This document shows, in pieces, positions 43,617 through 52,966 of a stretch of 58,999 bases of DNA. Each line of letters starts with the position of its first letter. Position 1 is the stretch's first letter. Origin of the DNA: an uncultured SAR116 cluster alpha proteobacterium (lineage in GTDB: Bacteria; Pseudomonadota; Alphaproteobacteria; Puniceispirillales; Marisalimonadaceae); assembly GCA_902542765.1 (NCBI GenBank), contig CACBVW010000005.1:1-58999 (forward strand), in the 5' to 3' direction. The translations under genes and the position numbers were made by a program. Under the pieces are notes generated by a model. The model was not told where the DNA came from, did not search any database, and saw only the letters and a program-made list of their open reading frames with translations.

Positions 43617-45089
43617 TTATTTAAGTTTCTCTTTTAGTAGTTTATTTACAATGCCTGGATTTGCTTTACCTTGGGATAATTTCATAACTTGTCCTACAAA
43701 AAAACCAAAAAGTTTATCTTTTCCACTTAAATATTCATTAACCTTATCTTGGTTGTCTGAGATTACTTGATCTATCAATTTTAAGATCTCTGAATCATCA
43801 GAAACTTGCTCAAGTCCTTTTTCTTTTACAATTTCAGAAGGTGACTTTTTACTTTTCATCATCTCTGAAAATACTTCTTTTGCAATTTTACCTGAAATAG
43901 TTCCATTGGATATCAAAGAAATTAATTCTCCAAGATTTTCAGAAGTAATTGGTGATTCTGAGAAAGACAAATTATCTTTTTTTAAAGCACCAAATAATTC
44001 AGTTATCATCCAATTTGCCGTAAGCTTTCCGTCTCTTCCATTTGCTGCTTGTTGGTAAAAATCAACGTAATCTTTCTCCTCTACTAGAATAGAGGCATCA
44101 TAAGCAGTAATACCAAAATCTTTAACTAGTCTTTTTTTAAGACTGTCTGGAAGTTCTGGAAGTTTTTCTTTAATATCTTGAACCCAACTTTCTGTAAATT
44201 CTAGAGGCAATAAATCTGGATCAGGAAAATATCTATAGTCATGAGCATCTTCCTTACTTCTCATTGATCTAGTTTCTCCTGTGGAAGTATCAAAAAGTCT
44301 TGTTTCTTGATCTATTGTTCCACCCTCCTCCAATATATCAACTTGTCTTTCTGCTTCAGATTGTATTGCTTGAATAATAAATCTAATTGAATTTAGATTT
44401 TTTATCTCACATCTTGTTCCAAATTCTTCTCCAGACTTTCTAACAGATACATTGCAATCAGCTCTGAGTGATCCTTCTTCCATATTTCCATCACAGGCAC
44501 CAATATATCTCAGTATAGATCTAATTTTTTTTACGTATGCACCTGCTTCTTGAGGTGATCTTATATCTGGCTTTGAAACTATTTCCATTAATGCAACACC
44601 AGTTCTGTTTAAATCTATATATGATTTTGTTGGATGTTGATCATGAAGTGATTTTCCTGCATCCTGTTCTAAGTGTAATCTTTCAATACCAATTGTCGTT
44701 TGTTCGCCATCATCTAAATCGACTATGATCTCACCTTCACCTACAATTGGTTTGGTGAATTGACTTATCTGATATCCTTGAGGTAAATCTGCGTAAAAGT
44801 AATTTTTTCTATCAAAAACTGAAACATTATTTATTTTAGCATTTAGTGCCAGTCCTGTTTTAACTGCTTGTTCCACACAGAATTCATTAATAACTGGTAG
44901 CATGCCAGGCATTGCAGCATCGACTAAGGATACATTTCTATTAGCTTCAGAACCAAAGGAAGCAGACGCTCCTGAAAACAATTTTGATTTACTAGAAATT
45001 TGTGCATGTATTTCAAGTCCAATTACCATTTCCCATATACCAGTTTCTCCTTGAATATGTCCTGGCTTCAAAGTTGAGGTGTCATTCAT
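43617..45089 (-). CDS. gatB: aspartyl/glutamyl-tRNA amidotransferase subunit B
   Basis: A 490-residue Gat[81 protein letters not shown], and the C-terminal YqeY-like tail ([17 protein letters not shown]). With GatA and GatC it converts Glu-tRNA(Gln) and/or Asp-tRNA(Asn) to the amidated forms. The start overlaps the end of gatA by 4 bases (ATGA), typical of the gatCAB operon. Confidence 0.97.
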   Translation of the reverse strand: MNDTSTLKPGHIQGETGIWEMVIGLEIHAQISSKSKLFSGASASFGSEANRNVSLVDAAMPGMLPVINEFCVEQAVKTGLALNAKINNVSVFDRKNYFYADLPQGYQISQFTKPIVGEGEIIVDLDDGEQTTIGIERLHLEQDAGKSLHDQHPTKSYIDLNRTGVALMEIVSKPDIRSPQEAGAYVKKIRSILRYIGACDGNMEEGSLRADCNVSVRKSGEEFGTRCEIKNLNSIRFIIQAIQSEAERQVDILEEGGTIDQETRLFDTSTGETRSMRSKEDAHDYRYFPDPDLLPLEFTESWVQDIKEKLPELPDSLKKRLVKDFGITAYDASILVEEKDYVDFYQQAANGRDGKLTANWMITELFGALKKDNLSFSESPITSENLGELISLISNGTISGKIAKEVFSEMMKSKKSPSEIVKEKGLEQVSDDSEILKLIDQVISDNQDKVNEYLSGKDKLFGFFVGQVMKLSQGKANPGIVNKLLKEKLK

Positions 45090-46549
45090 TTTGCAGCTCC
45101 ATCAGCTATAAAATTAAATTCTGCACTCATTTCTAATACTCTAGCTGTACTAATCAAGCCAGCTTCATCAAAAGAATTTGCAATCAATTGTATACCAATT
45201 GGTAATCCAGATTTATCTAGGCCAACTGGCAAGGAAATTCCAGGCAATCCAGCCAAGCTTGCTGGTACCGTAAAAATATCATTTAGATACATAGTTAGTG
45301 GATCTTGTTTTTTACCTAATTCGAAAGAAGTTGTTGGTGTTGAAGGGGTCAAAATATAATCTACTTTTTTGTAAACGTTCTCAAAGTCCTCTTTTATCAA
45401 TCTTCTTACTTTTTGAGCCTTTAGATAATATGCGTCATAATATCCTGAAGATAAAACATAAGTACCTATCATGATCCTTCTTTTAACTTCATCGCCAAAG
45501 CCATTTCCACGAGTTAATTCATACATTTCATCTAAACTAGAAGCTTCCTGTCTTGCGCCGTATCTAACGCCATCATATCGAGCTAAATTACTTGAGGCTT
45601 CAGCGGGAGCAATAATATAATAAGCAGGCAGAGCGTATTTAGTATGAGGCAACGAAACTGGAATTATCTCAGCTCCTTCATCTCTTAACCAACCAATTGA
45701 TTTCTCATAAAATTTTACAATATCTTCAGAAATACCATCTTGTGTGTATTCTTTTGGTATACCTATTTTTTTTCCTTTTATGCCTTTATTCAAATAATCT
45801 ATTAAGTCTGGCATTTTTAAATTTGCTGATGTGGAGTCTTTTTGGTCATAACCAGCCATAGAATTTAACATTAAAGCAGCATCACTCACTGTTCTAGTTA
45901 GTGGACCTGCCTGATCTAAGGAAGAAGAAAATGCTACAATTCCCCATCTTGAACACCTTCCATATGTAGGCTTTAAACCAGTTATACCACAAAACGCTGC
46001 TGGTTGCCTTATTGATCCACCTGTATCTGTACCTGTTGCTGCCAAAGCGGACCTCGCAGCAACCGCTGCGGCTGATCCACCAGAAGAACCACCTGGAGAC
46101 ATTTTTTTATTTTTCAACCATGGGTTGATTACATTGCCTTTAGCTGCAGTTTCATTACTAGAGCCCATTGCAAATTCATCACACGATAATTTTCCAAGAA
46201 TAACTGCTCCATCATTCCATAGATTCTGAGTTACAGTACTTTCATAAGTAGGTATAAAATTTTCTAAAATTTTTGAAGACGCAGTTGTTTTTATGTCTTT
46301 GGTACAAAACATGTCTTTAATTCCTATGGGAATTCCCTCTAGAGGTCTTGCTATGCCATCAATCAATTTTTTGTCTGATTCTTTTGCCATACTTATGGCC
46401 TTATCCTCTACTATTTCAAGATAAGCACCTAATGAAGATGTATCACTAATTGATTTTAAATAAGCTTTCGTTAATTCTAATGACGAAATCTCTTTATTTT
46501 TAAGAGCTTTAGAGGCCTCAACTAAATTTAAATCAAGTAATTCAGACAT
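45086..46549 (-). CDS. gatA: aspartyl/glutamyl-tRNA amidotransferase subunit A
   Basis: A 487-residue amidase-signature enzyme with the Ser-cisSer-Lys triad regions [11 protein letters not shown] (Lys), [13 protein letters not shown] and [14 protein letters not shown] (both Ser). It releases ammonia from glutamine for the GatB kinase/transferase site. It is coupled to gatC upstream by a TAATG junction and to gatB downstream by a 4-base overlap. Confidence 0.97.
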   Translation of the reverse strand: MSELLDLNLVEASKALKNKEISSLELTKAYLKSISDTSSLGAYLEIVEDKAISMAKESDKKLIDGIARPLEGIPIGIKDMFCTKDIKTTASSKILENFIPTYESTVTQNLWNDGAVILGKLSCDEFAMGSSNETAAKGNVINPWLKNKKMSPGGSSGGSAAAVAARSALAATGTDTGGSIRQPAAFCGITGLKPTYGRCSRWGIVAFSSSLDQAGPLTRTVSDAALMLNSMAGYDQKDSTSANLKMPDLIDYLNKGIKGKKIGIPKEYTQDGISEDIVKFYEKSIGWLRDEGAEIIPVSLPHTKYALPAYYIIAPAEASSNLARYDGVRYGARQEASSLDEMYELTRGNGFGDEVKRRIMIGTYVLSSGYYDAYYLKAQKVRRLIKEDFENVYKKVDYILTPSTPTTSFELGKKQDPLTMYLNDIFTVPASLAGLPGISLPVGLDKSGLPIGIQLIANSFDEAGLISTARVLEMSAEFNFIADGAAK

Positions 46550-46851
46550 TATTCAATAACCTTTGGTACAACAAAAAAGCCACTAGAGCTTTCAGGAGCA
46601 TTTTTTAAAACTAAATGTTCAATATTACCATCATTTACATCATCATTCCTAAGTGGCAACTTATGTCCCGTTACAGAAGCTAATGGCTCTACATTAGAGG
46701 TATCTACTTCATCAAGCTGTGCAACAAAGCCTAAAATATTATTTAAATCATTAGTAAGACTTTCTTTATTTCCTTCTGAAATATCTAAACGAGAAAGCCG
46801 AGCTATTTTATTTACAGTAGGAACATCTACAATTGTGTTTTTGTTAGGCAT
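46549..46851 (-). CDS. gatC: aspartyl/glutamyl-tRNA amidotransferase subunit C
   Basis: A 100-residue GatC that wraps around GatA and stabilises the complex: [33 protein letters not shown] and the C-terminal [19 protein letters not shown] 46851 is used rather than TTG 46857 because TAGGG lies 6-7 bases before it. First gene of gatCAB and divergent from ruvX across 60 bases. Confidence 0.95.
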   Translation of the reverse strand: MPNKNTIVDVPTVNKIARLSRLDISEGNKESLTNDLNNILGFVAQLDEVDTSNVEPLASVTGHKLPLRNDDVNDGNIEHLVLKNAPESSSGFFVVPKVIE

Positions 46852-46911
46852 GTTCAACCCTATATCAAATTGATAAATTTTATTTTATATGAAAGTCTGT
46901 TAGCATCAATT

Positions 46912-47379
46912 ATGCCTATCTTCAAGCCTGATGAATTTTTGTTAAATATTTTGCCTAAAAAAAGACTGTTAGGAATTGATCATGGCACTAAAACACTAGG
47001 CATTGCAATAAGTAACTCCGATATGACAGTTGCTTCACCAATAAAAACTATAAAAAGAGATAAACTCAAATCCGATTTAAGTAAATTGATTTCAATTTTT
47101 GATGAGTACGACATTACAGGATTAGTAATGGGCTGGCCACTTAATATGGATGGTAGTGTAGGTCCTAGATGCGACTCAGTAAGAGATTTTACAAATCGTG
47201 TTCTAAAAAAGAAAGATCTTCCAGTTTTATTACAAGACGAAAGAATGTCCACAATGGCTATTGAAAAGCCAATGATTACAGAAGATATGACAAGAAAACA
47301 AAGAAGTTTAAGAACTGATAAACTGGCAGCTTGTTGGATTTTGCAAACTGCACTAGACGTATTAAAAAAAAAGATGTAG
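46912..47379 (+). CDS. ruvX: RuvX/YqgF-family putative Holliday junction resolvase (pre-16S rRNA nuclease)
   Basis: A 155-residue RNase H-like nuclease: [17 protein letters not shown] (first Asp), [29 protein letters not shown] and [15 protein letters not shown] (last Asp). The family processes the 5' end of 16S rRNA and may act in recombination. ATG 46912 is taken as the start; an upstream TTG at 46870 would add 14 residues not seen in the family. It is followed closely by pyrB. Confidence 0.92.
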   Translation: MPIFKPDEFLLNILPKKRLLGIDHGTKTLGIAISNSDMTVASPIKTIKRDKLKSDLSKLISIFDEYDITGLVMGWPLNMDGSVGPRCDSVRDFTNRVLKKKDLPVLLQDERMSTMAIEKPMITEDMTRKQRSLRTDKLAACWILQTALDVLKKKM

Positions 47380-47392
47380 TAAGATATTTTTA

Positions 47393-48367
47393 ATGAATAA
47401 ACTATTTAAAAATAATTCTGAATTTAATAAATCTTCCCCTGTAAAATTATCATCTCATCACCTTTTAGCAATAGAAGGAATGCAAAAAACTGAAATTAAG
47501 AAACTACTTGATAGAGCTGACTATTTTGCAAATTTAGATAAACATGCCGACACTAAATATCTGTCTAGATATGTTGTACTAAATGTCTTTTTTGAAAATT
47601 CAACTCGTACTAGGGTTTCATTTGAACTTGCAGCTAGAAGGCTTGGAGCAGAAGTAATTAATATTTCTTTAATTAACTCATCTATAAAGAAAGGGGAAAG
47701 CTTATTAGATACCGCTAGTACCTTAAACGCAATGAAACCTGATTTATTGATAGTAAGACATCCCCATAGTGGCGCACCACTCCTATTCGCAGAATATTTA
47801 AGTTGTAGTATTATTAATGCTGGTGATGGAAGACACGAGCACCCTACCCAAGCTTTATTAGATGCTCTAACGATCAAAAGAAGAATTGGATACCTAGAGG
47901 GTTTAAAGATTAGCATATGTGGTGACATTTCTAACAGTAGAGTAGCGAGATCAAATATACATTTGTTAACAACTATGGGTGCTGAAGTTAGATGTGTTGC
48001 TCCATCAACATTAATGCCTTCGAGCTTAGAAAAATTAGGTGTGAAATGCTTTAATGATATGAAAGAAGGAATTAAAGATGCTGATGTAGTAATGTTATTA
48101 CGTCTTCAAAATGAAAGAATGTCAGGCACGGAAAATCCTTCTGAAAGAGAATATTTTAATTTTTTTGGCCTTGATGAAACAAAACTTTCATTGGCCAACC
48201 CAAATGCAGTAATCATGCATCCTGGACCAATGAATAGAGGCGTAGAAATAGCATCTGCCCTAGCAGATGATGCAAATAGGAGTTTAATTAAAACTCAAGT
48301 TGAAATGGGTGTTGCTGTAAGGATGTCAATAATTGAGGCACTAAATCATTCTAAAAATAAAACTTAA
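47393..48367 (+). CDS. pyrB: aspartate carbamoyltransferase catalytic subunit
   Basis: A 324-residue enzyme of pyrimidine synthesis with the carbamoyl-phosphate loop [58 protein letters not shown] and [14 protein letters not shown]. It forms carbamoyl aspartate. It is followed 8 bases later by the PyrX-type dihydroorotase homologue, as is usual in bacteria with dodecameric ATCase-DHOase complexes. Confidence 0.97.
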   Translation: MNKLFKNNSEFNKSSPVKLSSHHLLAIEGMQKTEIKKLLDRADYFANLDKHADTKYLSRYVVLNVFFENSTRTRVSFELAARRLGAEVINISLINSSIKKGESLLDTASTLNAMKPDLLIVRHPHSGAPLLFAEYLSCSIINAGDGRHEHPTQALLDALTIKRRIGYLEGLKISICGDISNSRVARSNIHLLTTMGAEVRCVAPSTLMPSSLEKLGVKCFNDMKEGIKDADVVMLLRLQNERMSGTENPSEREYFNFFGLDETKLSLANPNAVIMHPGPMNRGVEIASALADDANRSLIKTQVEMGVAVRMSIIEALNHSKNKT

Positions 48368-48375
48368 AGAATTCT

Positions 48376-49701
48376 ATGACACATTCAATTTTTAAATCTA
48401 TAAAACTTATAAATCCTGCTACAAATTTTAATCAAAAAGTGAATGTAGTAATTCAAAATGAAACTATTATTAGTATATCAAAAGATTTAAATTTAGAAAA
48501 ATTTAATAGAGATGATCAAACTATAATTTATGACTGTGAGGGTCTTACAATGTCGCCTGGTATATTTGATATGCGGGTCAATATTGGAAAGACTGAGAAT
48601 CTAAAATTCACTCAAATTACTGCCGCCGAAAGTGGAATTACGTCAATGGCAGTTCTACCTAATCAAACTCCAAAGTTAAACAATCCATCTATAATTGATC
48701 ACATTAAAAGACAATCAGAAGATATAAATCTTCCAAAAGTGATGGTCTATGGAGCCGCAACAAAAGATCTAAACGGTTTAGAAATGAGTGAAATTGGGCT
48801 GATGTCAGAAATGGGAGCAATAGGTTTCACTAATGGAAATAAGAGTATAAAAAATAGTCTAGTTATGAGACGATTAATGAGTTATGCAACAATGATAAAT
48901 CGTCCCATAATTCAACATGCAGAAGATGAAGATTTATCAGGTGTAAATCAAGCTTCAACAACCTCTATAAGAGGTGAAATGAACGAAGGAGAAATATCTA
49001 CTCGTTTAGGATTAATAGGCATTCCAGCTTGTGCTGAAGTTATTATGATTGAAAGAGATATTAGATTAGCTAAGTTGACTGGGGCGCATTATCACGTAGC
49101 ACATGTGTCTACAAGAGATGCGGTAAACGTAATTAGGGAAGCTAAAAAATCAGGCATAAAAATTACATGTGATACGGCCCCACCCTATTTTTCATTAAAC
49201 GAAAGCAAATTATTAACTTATAACACAGCATTCAAATTATCCCCTCCACTTAGAAGCGAAGATGATAGACTAGCAATTATTGAAGGAATTCAAGATGGGA
49301 CAATTGATGCTATAGCATCTGATCATAGGGCTAGATCGAAGGACACAAAAGCTCAACCTTTTTCTGCTGCTTCGGTTGGAGCGTCTGGAATAGAAACTTT
49401 GTTTTCAATTACCTTAGATTTAGTACATAAAAAAATCATTGATATTAACAAAGTAATCTCTTTATTAACTATTAACCCATCCAAAATTCTTGGAATTGAT
49501 AGCCCAAGTTTAGAGGAAGAAAAAGTAGCTGACTTTGTAGTTTTTGATGAAAATGAGCCTCATACAATTAAACAAGAAAATTTAAAAACCAGTCCAACTC
49601 CATTTGATGGGGAAAAAATTCATGGTAAAATTTTAGCAACTTACATAAATGGTCAAGTTGCCTTCATGAATAAAATTCTCAAAAATAAAATAATAAAATG
49701 A
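48376..49701 (+). CDS. pyrX: dihydroorotase homologue, PyrX type (probably non-catalytic)
   Basis: A 441-residue amidohydrolase-fold protein located directly after pyrB. The conserved His-x-His metal pair of active dihydroorotases (normally DxHVH) is replaced: the segment reads PGIFDMRVNIGKTEN. Later metal-site His/Asp (QHAEDEDL; YHVAHVSTRD; ASDHRARS) are partly kept. Non-catalytic PyrC' (PyrX) proteins are needed to assemble aspartate carbamoyltransferase in pseudomonads, and alphaproteobacterial homologues at this locus also lack the pair, so a structural role is the best reading. An active pyrC must then lie elsewhere. It overlaps plsY by 4 bases. Confidence 0.87.
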   Translation: MTHSIFKSIKLINPATNFNQKVNVVIQNETIISISKDLNLEKFNRDDQTIIYDCEGLTMSPGIFDMRVNIGKTENLKFTQITAAESGITSMAVLPNQTPKLNNPSIIDHIKRQSEDINLPKVMVYGAATKDLNGLEMSEIGLMSEMGAIGFTNGNKSIKNSLVMRRLMSYATMINRPIIQHAEDEDLSGVNQASTTSIRGEMNEGEISTRLGLIGIPACAEVIMIERDIRLAKLTGAHYHVAHVSTRDAVNVIREAKKSGIKITCDTAPPYFSLNESKLLTYNTAFKLSPPLRSEDDRLAIIEGIQDGTIDAIASDHRARSKDTKAQPFSAASVGASGIETLFSITLDLVHKKIIDINKVISLLTINPSKILGIDSPSLEEEKVADFVVFDENEPHTIKQENLKTSPTPFDGEKIHGKILATYINGQVAFMNKILKNKIIK

Positions 49702-50324
49702 CTTATGATTTAAATTATGTGGTTTTAGGCTCAATCTTTGTTTTTGGATATTTTTTAGGATCAATCCCTTTTGGATTAATACTCACAAAAATATCTGGAT
49801 TAGGAGATATTAGAAAAATTGGCAGTGGAAATATTGGTGCCACAAATGTTTTACGAACTGGAAATAAAAAAATAGCCCTTTTCACTCTCCTCCTTGACGG
49901 TGGCAAAGGTGCAGTAGCAATTTATCTAATTACTATTATTTTAACTAAAGTTTTTGATAATTTTTTTGATATGGTAGGATTTTATCAATGCACAGTTGCA
50001 ATATCAGCTGTTGTAGGTCACTGTTTTCCTATTTGGCTGAAGTTTAAAGGTGGTAAGGGAGTTGCAACTGGGTTTGGTGTTATTTTATCACTTAATCTAA
50101 ATGTAGGTATAGTTGCACTAATAATATGGGTATTTATTGCAAAAGTATTTAAAATAAGCTCAATGTCTGCCCTAATTGCATATTTTTTAATACCTATTCT
50201 CATGTTTTATTATGAAACTGAAATCATATATTTTTTTAGTTCCTTTTTAATTTCATTAGTATGTTTTGTTCAGCATAGAGAAAATATAAAACGCTTAATT
50301 AACAGATCTGAACCAAAAATATAG
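49698..50324 (+). CDS. plsY: glycerol-3-phosphate acyltransferase PlsY
   Basis: A 208-residue inner-membrane protein with five hydrophobic helices and the three PlsY motifs: GSIPFGLIL, GSGNIGATNVLRTGNKK and GGKGVATGFG. It acylates glycerol 3-phosphate from acyl-phosphate, the first step of phospholipid synthesis. It starts in an ATGA overlap with the pyrX gene. topA follows 93 bases later, with no dprA gene between them. Confidence 0.95.
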   Translation: MTYDLNYVVLGSIFVFGYFLGSIPFGLILTKISGLGDIRKIGSGNIGATNVLRTGNKKIALFTLLLDGGKGAVAIYLITIILTKVFDNFFDMVGFYQCTVAISAVVGHCFPIWLKFKGGKGVATGFGVILSLNLNVGIVALIIWVFIAKVFKISSMSALIAYFLIPILMFYYETEIIYFFSSFLISLVCFVQHRENIKRLINRSEPKI

Positions 50325-50417
50325 AAACATAATTATTGTTATTTCATTAAAGTAATGTTATCTGCACTAAATTAGTACATTTTGATTTTTAATAAATAAG
50401 TCCAGGAATTAAATTAA

Positions 50418-52931
50418 ATGAAATTAGTAATAGTTGAATCTCCAGCAAAAGCTCAGACTATTAATAAATACCTCGGTAATGATTATAAAGTTATGGCTTC
50501 TGTAGGTCACATTAGAGATTTACCATCTAAGGACGGTGCAGTGCTCCCTGATGAAAATTTTAAAATGTCTTGGGAAATGCATAAAGATAAAGAAAAAGTT
50601 GTTAAAGAAATAATTGGAGAACTAAAATCAGCAGAATCACTAATATTAGCTACTGACCCTGACAGAGAAGGTGAAGCAATTAGTTGGCATCTTCAAGAAA
50701 TATTAAATTCAAAAAAAATGATAACTGACAAACCAGTTGAAAGAGTTGTTTTTAATGAGATAACTAAAAATGCTGTTTTGCATGCTATGGAAACTCCTCG
50801 AAAAATCAATTCCGAATTAGTTGAAGCGTATTTGGCAAGAAGAGCTTTAGATCATCTAATTGGGTTTTCAATTTCTCCAATATTATGGAGAAAACTTCCA
50901 GGTTCAAAATCTGCTGGTAGAGTTCAGTCGGTTGCACTCAAACTTATATGTGAAAGAGAAATTGAAATTGAAAAATTTAACATTGAAGAATATTGGTCAA
51001 TAACATCTATCTTTTCAAAAGATGATAAACAACAATTCACGGCTAAGCTGTCTGTTCTTGATAATAACAAATTAGCCAAAATGGATCTAAAGAATGAAAA
51101 AGAAACAAATTTGGCTTTAGAAAAAATAAGAAATTCATCTTTCAATATTACTAAAATTTCAACAAAAAGAGTTAGGCGTAATCCCATGCCTCCCTTTACG
51201 ACTTCTACATTACAACAAGAAGCTTCTAACAAACTTGGTTTTGGTGCATCAAGAACTATGCGAATAGCTCAAAAATTATATGAGGGTATAAATATTGGCA
51301 GCGAAACAACAGGTCTAATAACCTACATGAGAACTGATGGAGTCCAATTAAGTACTCAGGCAATTGACGAATTAAGAAGTGAAATAACACATCTTCATGG
51401 TAAAGAATATATTCCTCAATTACCTAGAATTTATAAATCTAAGGCAGCAAATGCTCAAGAAGCCCATGAAGCGATAAGGCCAACTGCAATATCTCGTCAC
51501 CCAGAAATTATGTCATCTTACTTAGATTCTGAGCAGCTAAAACTTTATGAGCTTATTTGGAGAAGAACTATATCAAGTCAAATGCAGTCTGCTGAGTTAG
51601 ACGAAACTGCTGCTGACATTTCAAATGAAAATAAATCTATTGTTTTTAGAGCAAATGGATCACAAGTTCATTTTCCTGGATTTTTTATATATAGAGATAG
51701 AGATGATGATAAAATTTTACCTCATTTAATTGAAAATGAAAATGTTGGTTTGGAAAAAACTGATGGCGAACAACATTTTACTCAACCACCTCCAAGGTAT
51801 ACTGACGCAAGCCTTATAAAGAAAATGGAGGAACTTGGTATTGGAAGACCATCAACATATGCATCAATCTTACAAGTACTTGTAAATAGAAATTATGTTG
51901 AGAAAGACAGAGGGAAGCATATTCCCCAAGAAAGAGGAAGGATTCTAACAGCATTTTTAAATAATTTTTTTGGACAGTATATTGAATATGATTTTACGGC
52001 TGACTTGGAAAAAAAATTAGATAAAGTTTCAGATGGAAAATTAAATTATAAAAAGCTTTTAGAAGAGTTTTGGAATGGTTTTAAGCCTCATTTAAATAAA
52101 ATGTCAGAACTTGAGAGAGAAAAAATTCTTGAAGCATTAGAAAAGGAATTGGCTGATTTATTCTTTCCAAAAAATGAAGAGAATTCTAATGCTCAACCGA
52201 ATAGGAAATGTCCAACATGCTCCAATGGGAATTTAGGTTTAGAACTCGGAAGATATGGTGCTTTTATAGGTTGTTCTAATTATCCAGAATGTAAATTCAC
52301 AAAACAAATTGCAAAAAATGAAAATAAAGAAGAAAATAATGCCAATGAAACTTTTATACCTGAAAATGATGGTGTCTTGGGAATTGATCCTGAAACAGGT
52401 CTGAAAGTTATAATTAAAAAAGGCCCATATGGTATTTATCTTCAATTAGGTGAAGAGAAAAAACCAAGACGAACTAGTATACCAAAGCTAGTAGAAGCTT
52501 CTACCATCGACCTAGACAAAGCACTTTTATTTTTATCATTACCTAGATTAATAGGCAAACACCCAGAAACAGGTCAGGATATTTCAGCAGGTATAGGAAG
52601 ATATGGTCCGTATTTAAAATATGATATAAATTTTATAAGCATACCAGCTGATGAAACAGTAATTAACATTGGCCTTAATCATGCTGTGGTTTTAATAGGT
52701 GAAAACAGTCAAAAACTTGGTAAAGTACTAGGTGATCATCCAGATGGAAATGGAAAGGTCTTAGCTAAATCTGGAAGATTTGGTCCATATGTTGAATATA
52801 ATAAAATAAGGGCAACATTGCCCAAATCAATATCATTAGAAGAGATCGACTTAGAAAGAGCTATTGAATTAATTGTTGCCAAGGCTACAAAACCTCCAAG
52901 ATCAAAAAAGAAACAAACCAAGAAAAAATAA
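50418..52931 (+). CDS. topA: DNA topoisomerase I
   Basis: An 837-residue type IA topoisomerase. The Toprim domain comes first (VIVESPAKAQTINKYLG; LATDPDREGEAISWHL), then the catalytic Tyr303 in GLITYMRTDGV, followed by the IGRPSTYASI region and a C-terminal part with one four-cysteine zinc finger (CPTC...CSNYPEC, about residues 598-626) and several GRYGPYL-type repeats. A Lys-rich tail ends the protein. It relaxes negative supercoils behind polymerases. The 93-base leader contains a small palindrome (ACTAAATTAGT) but no clear promoter. Confidence 0.96.
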   Translation: MKLVIVESPAKAQTINKYLGNDYKVMASVGHIRDLPSKDGAVLPDENFKMSWEMHKDKEKVVKEIIGELKSAESLILATDPDREGEAISWHLQEILNSKKMITDKPVERVVFNEITKNAVLHAMETPRKINSELVEAYLARRALDHLIGFSISPILWRKLPGSKSAGRVQSVALKLICEREIEIEKFNIEEYWSITSIFSKDDKQQFTAKLSVLDNNKLAKMDLKNEKETNLALEKIRNSSFNITKISTKRVRRNPMPPFTTSTLQQEASNKLGFGASRTMRIAQKLYEGINIGSETTGLITYMRTDGVQLSTQAIDELRSEITHLHGKEYIPQLPRIYKSKAANAQEAHEAIRPTAISRHPEIMSSYLDSEQLKLYELIWRRTISSQMQSAELDETAADISNENKSIVFRANGSQVHFPGFFIYRDRDDDKILPHLIENENVGLEKTDGEQHFTQPPPRYTDASLIKKMEELGIGRPSTYASILQVLVNRNYVEKDRGKHIPQERGRILTAFLNNFFGQYIEYDFTADLEKKLDKVSDGKLNYKKLLEEFWNGFKPHLNKMSELEREKILEALEKELADLFFPKNEENSNAQPNRKCPTCSNGNLGLELGRYGAFIGCSNYPECKFTKQIAKNENKEENNANETFIPENDGVLGIDPETGLKVIIKKGPYGIYLQLGEEKKPRRTSIPKLVEASTIDLDKALLFLSLPRLIGKHPETGQDISAGIGRYGPYLKYDINFISIPADETVINIGLNHAVVLIGENSQKLGKVLGDHPDGNGKVLAKSGRFGPYVEYNKIRATLPKSISLEEIDLERAIELIVAKATKPPRSKKKQTKKK

Positions 52932-52966
52932 GTTTAATTTCAATAAGATTTGAATAATAAAAATAA

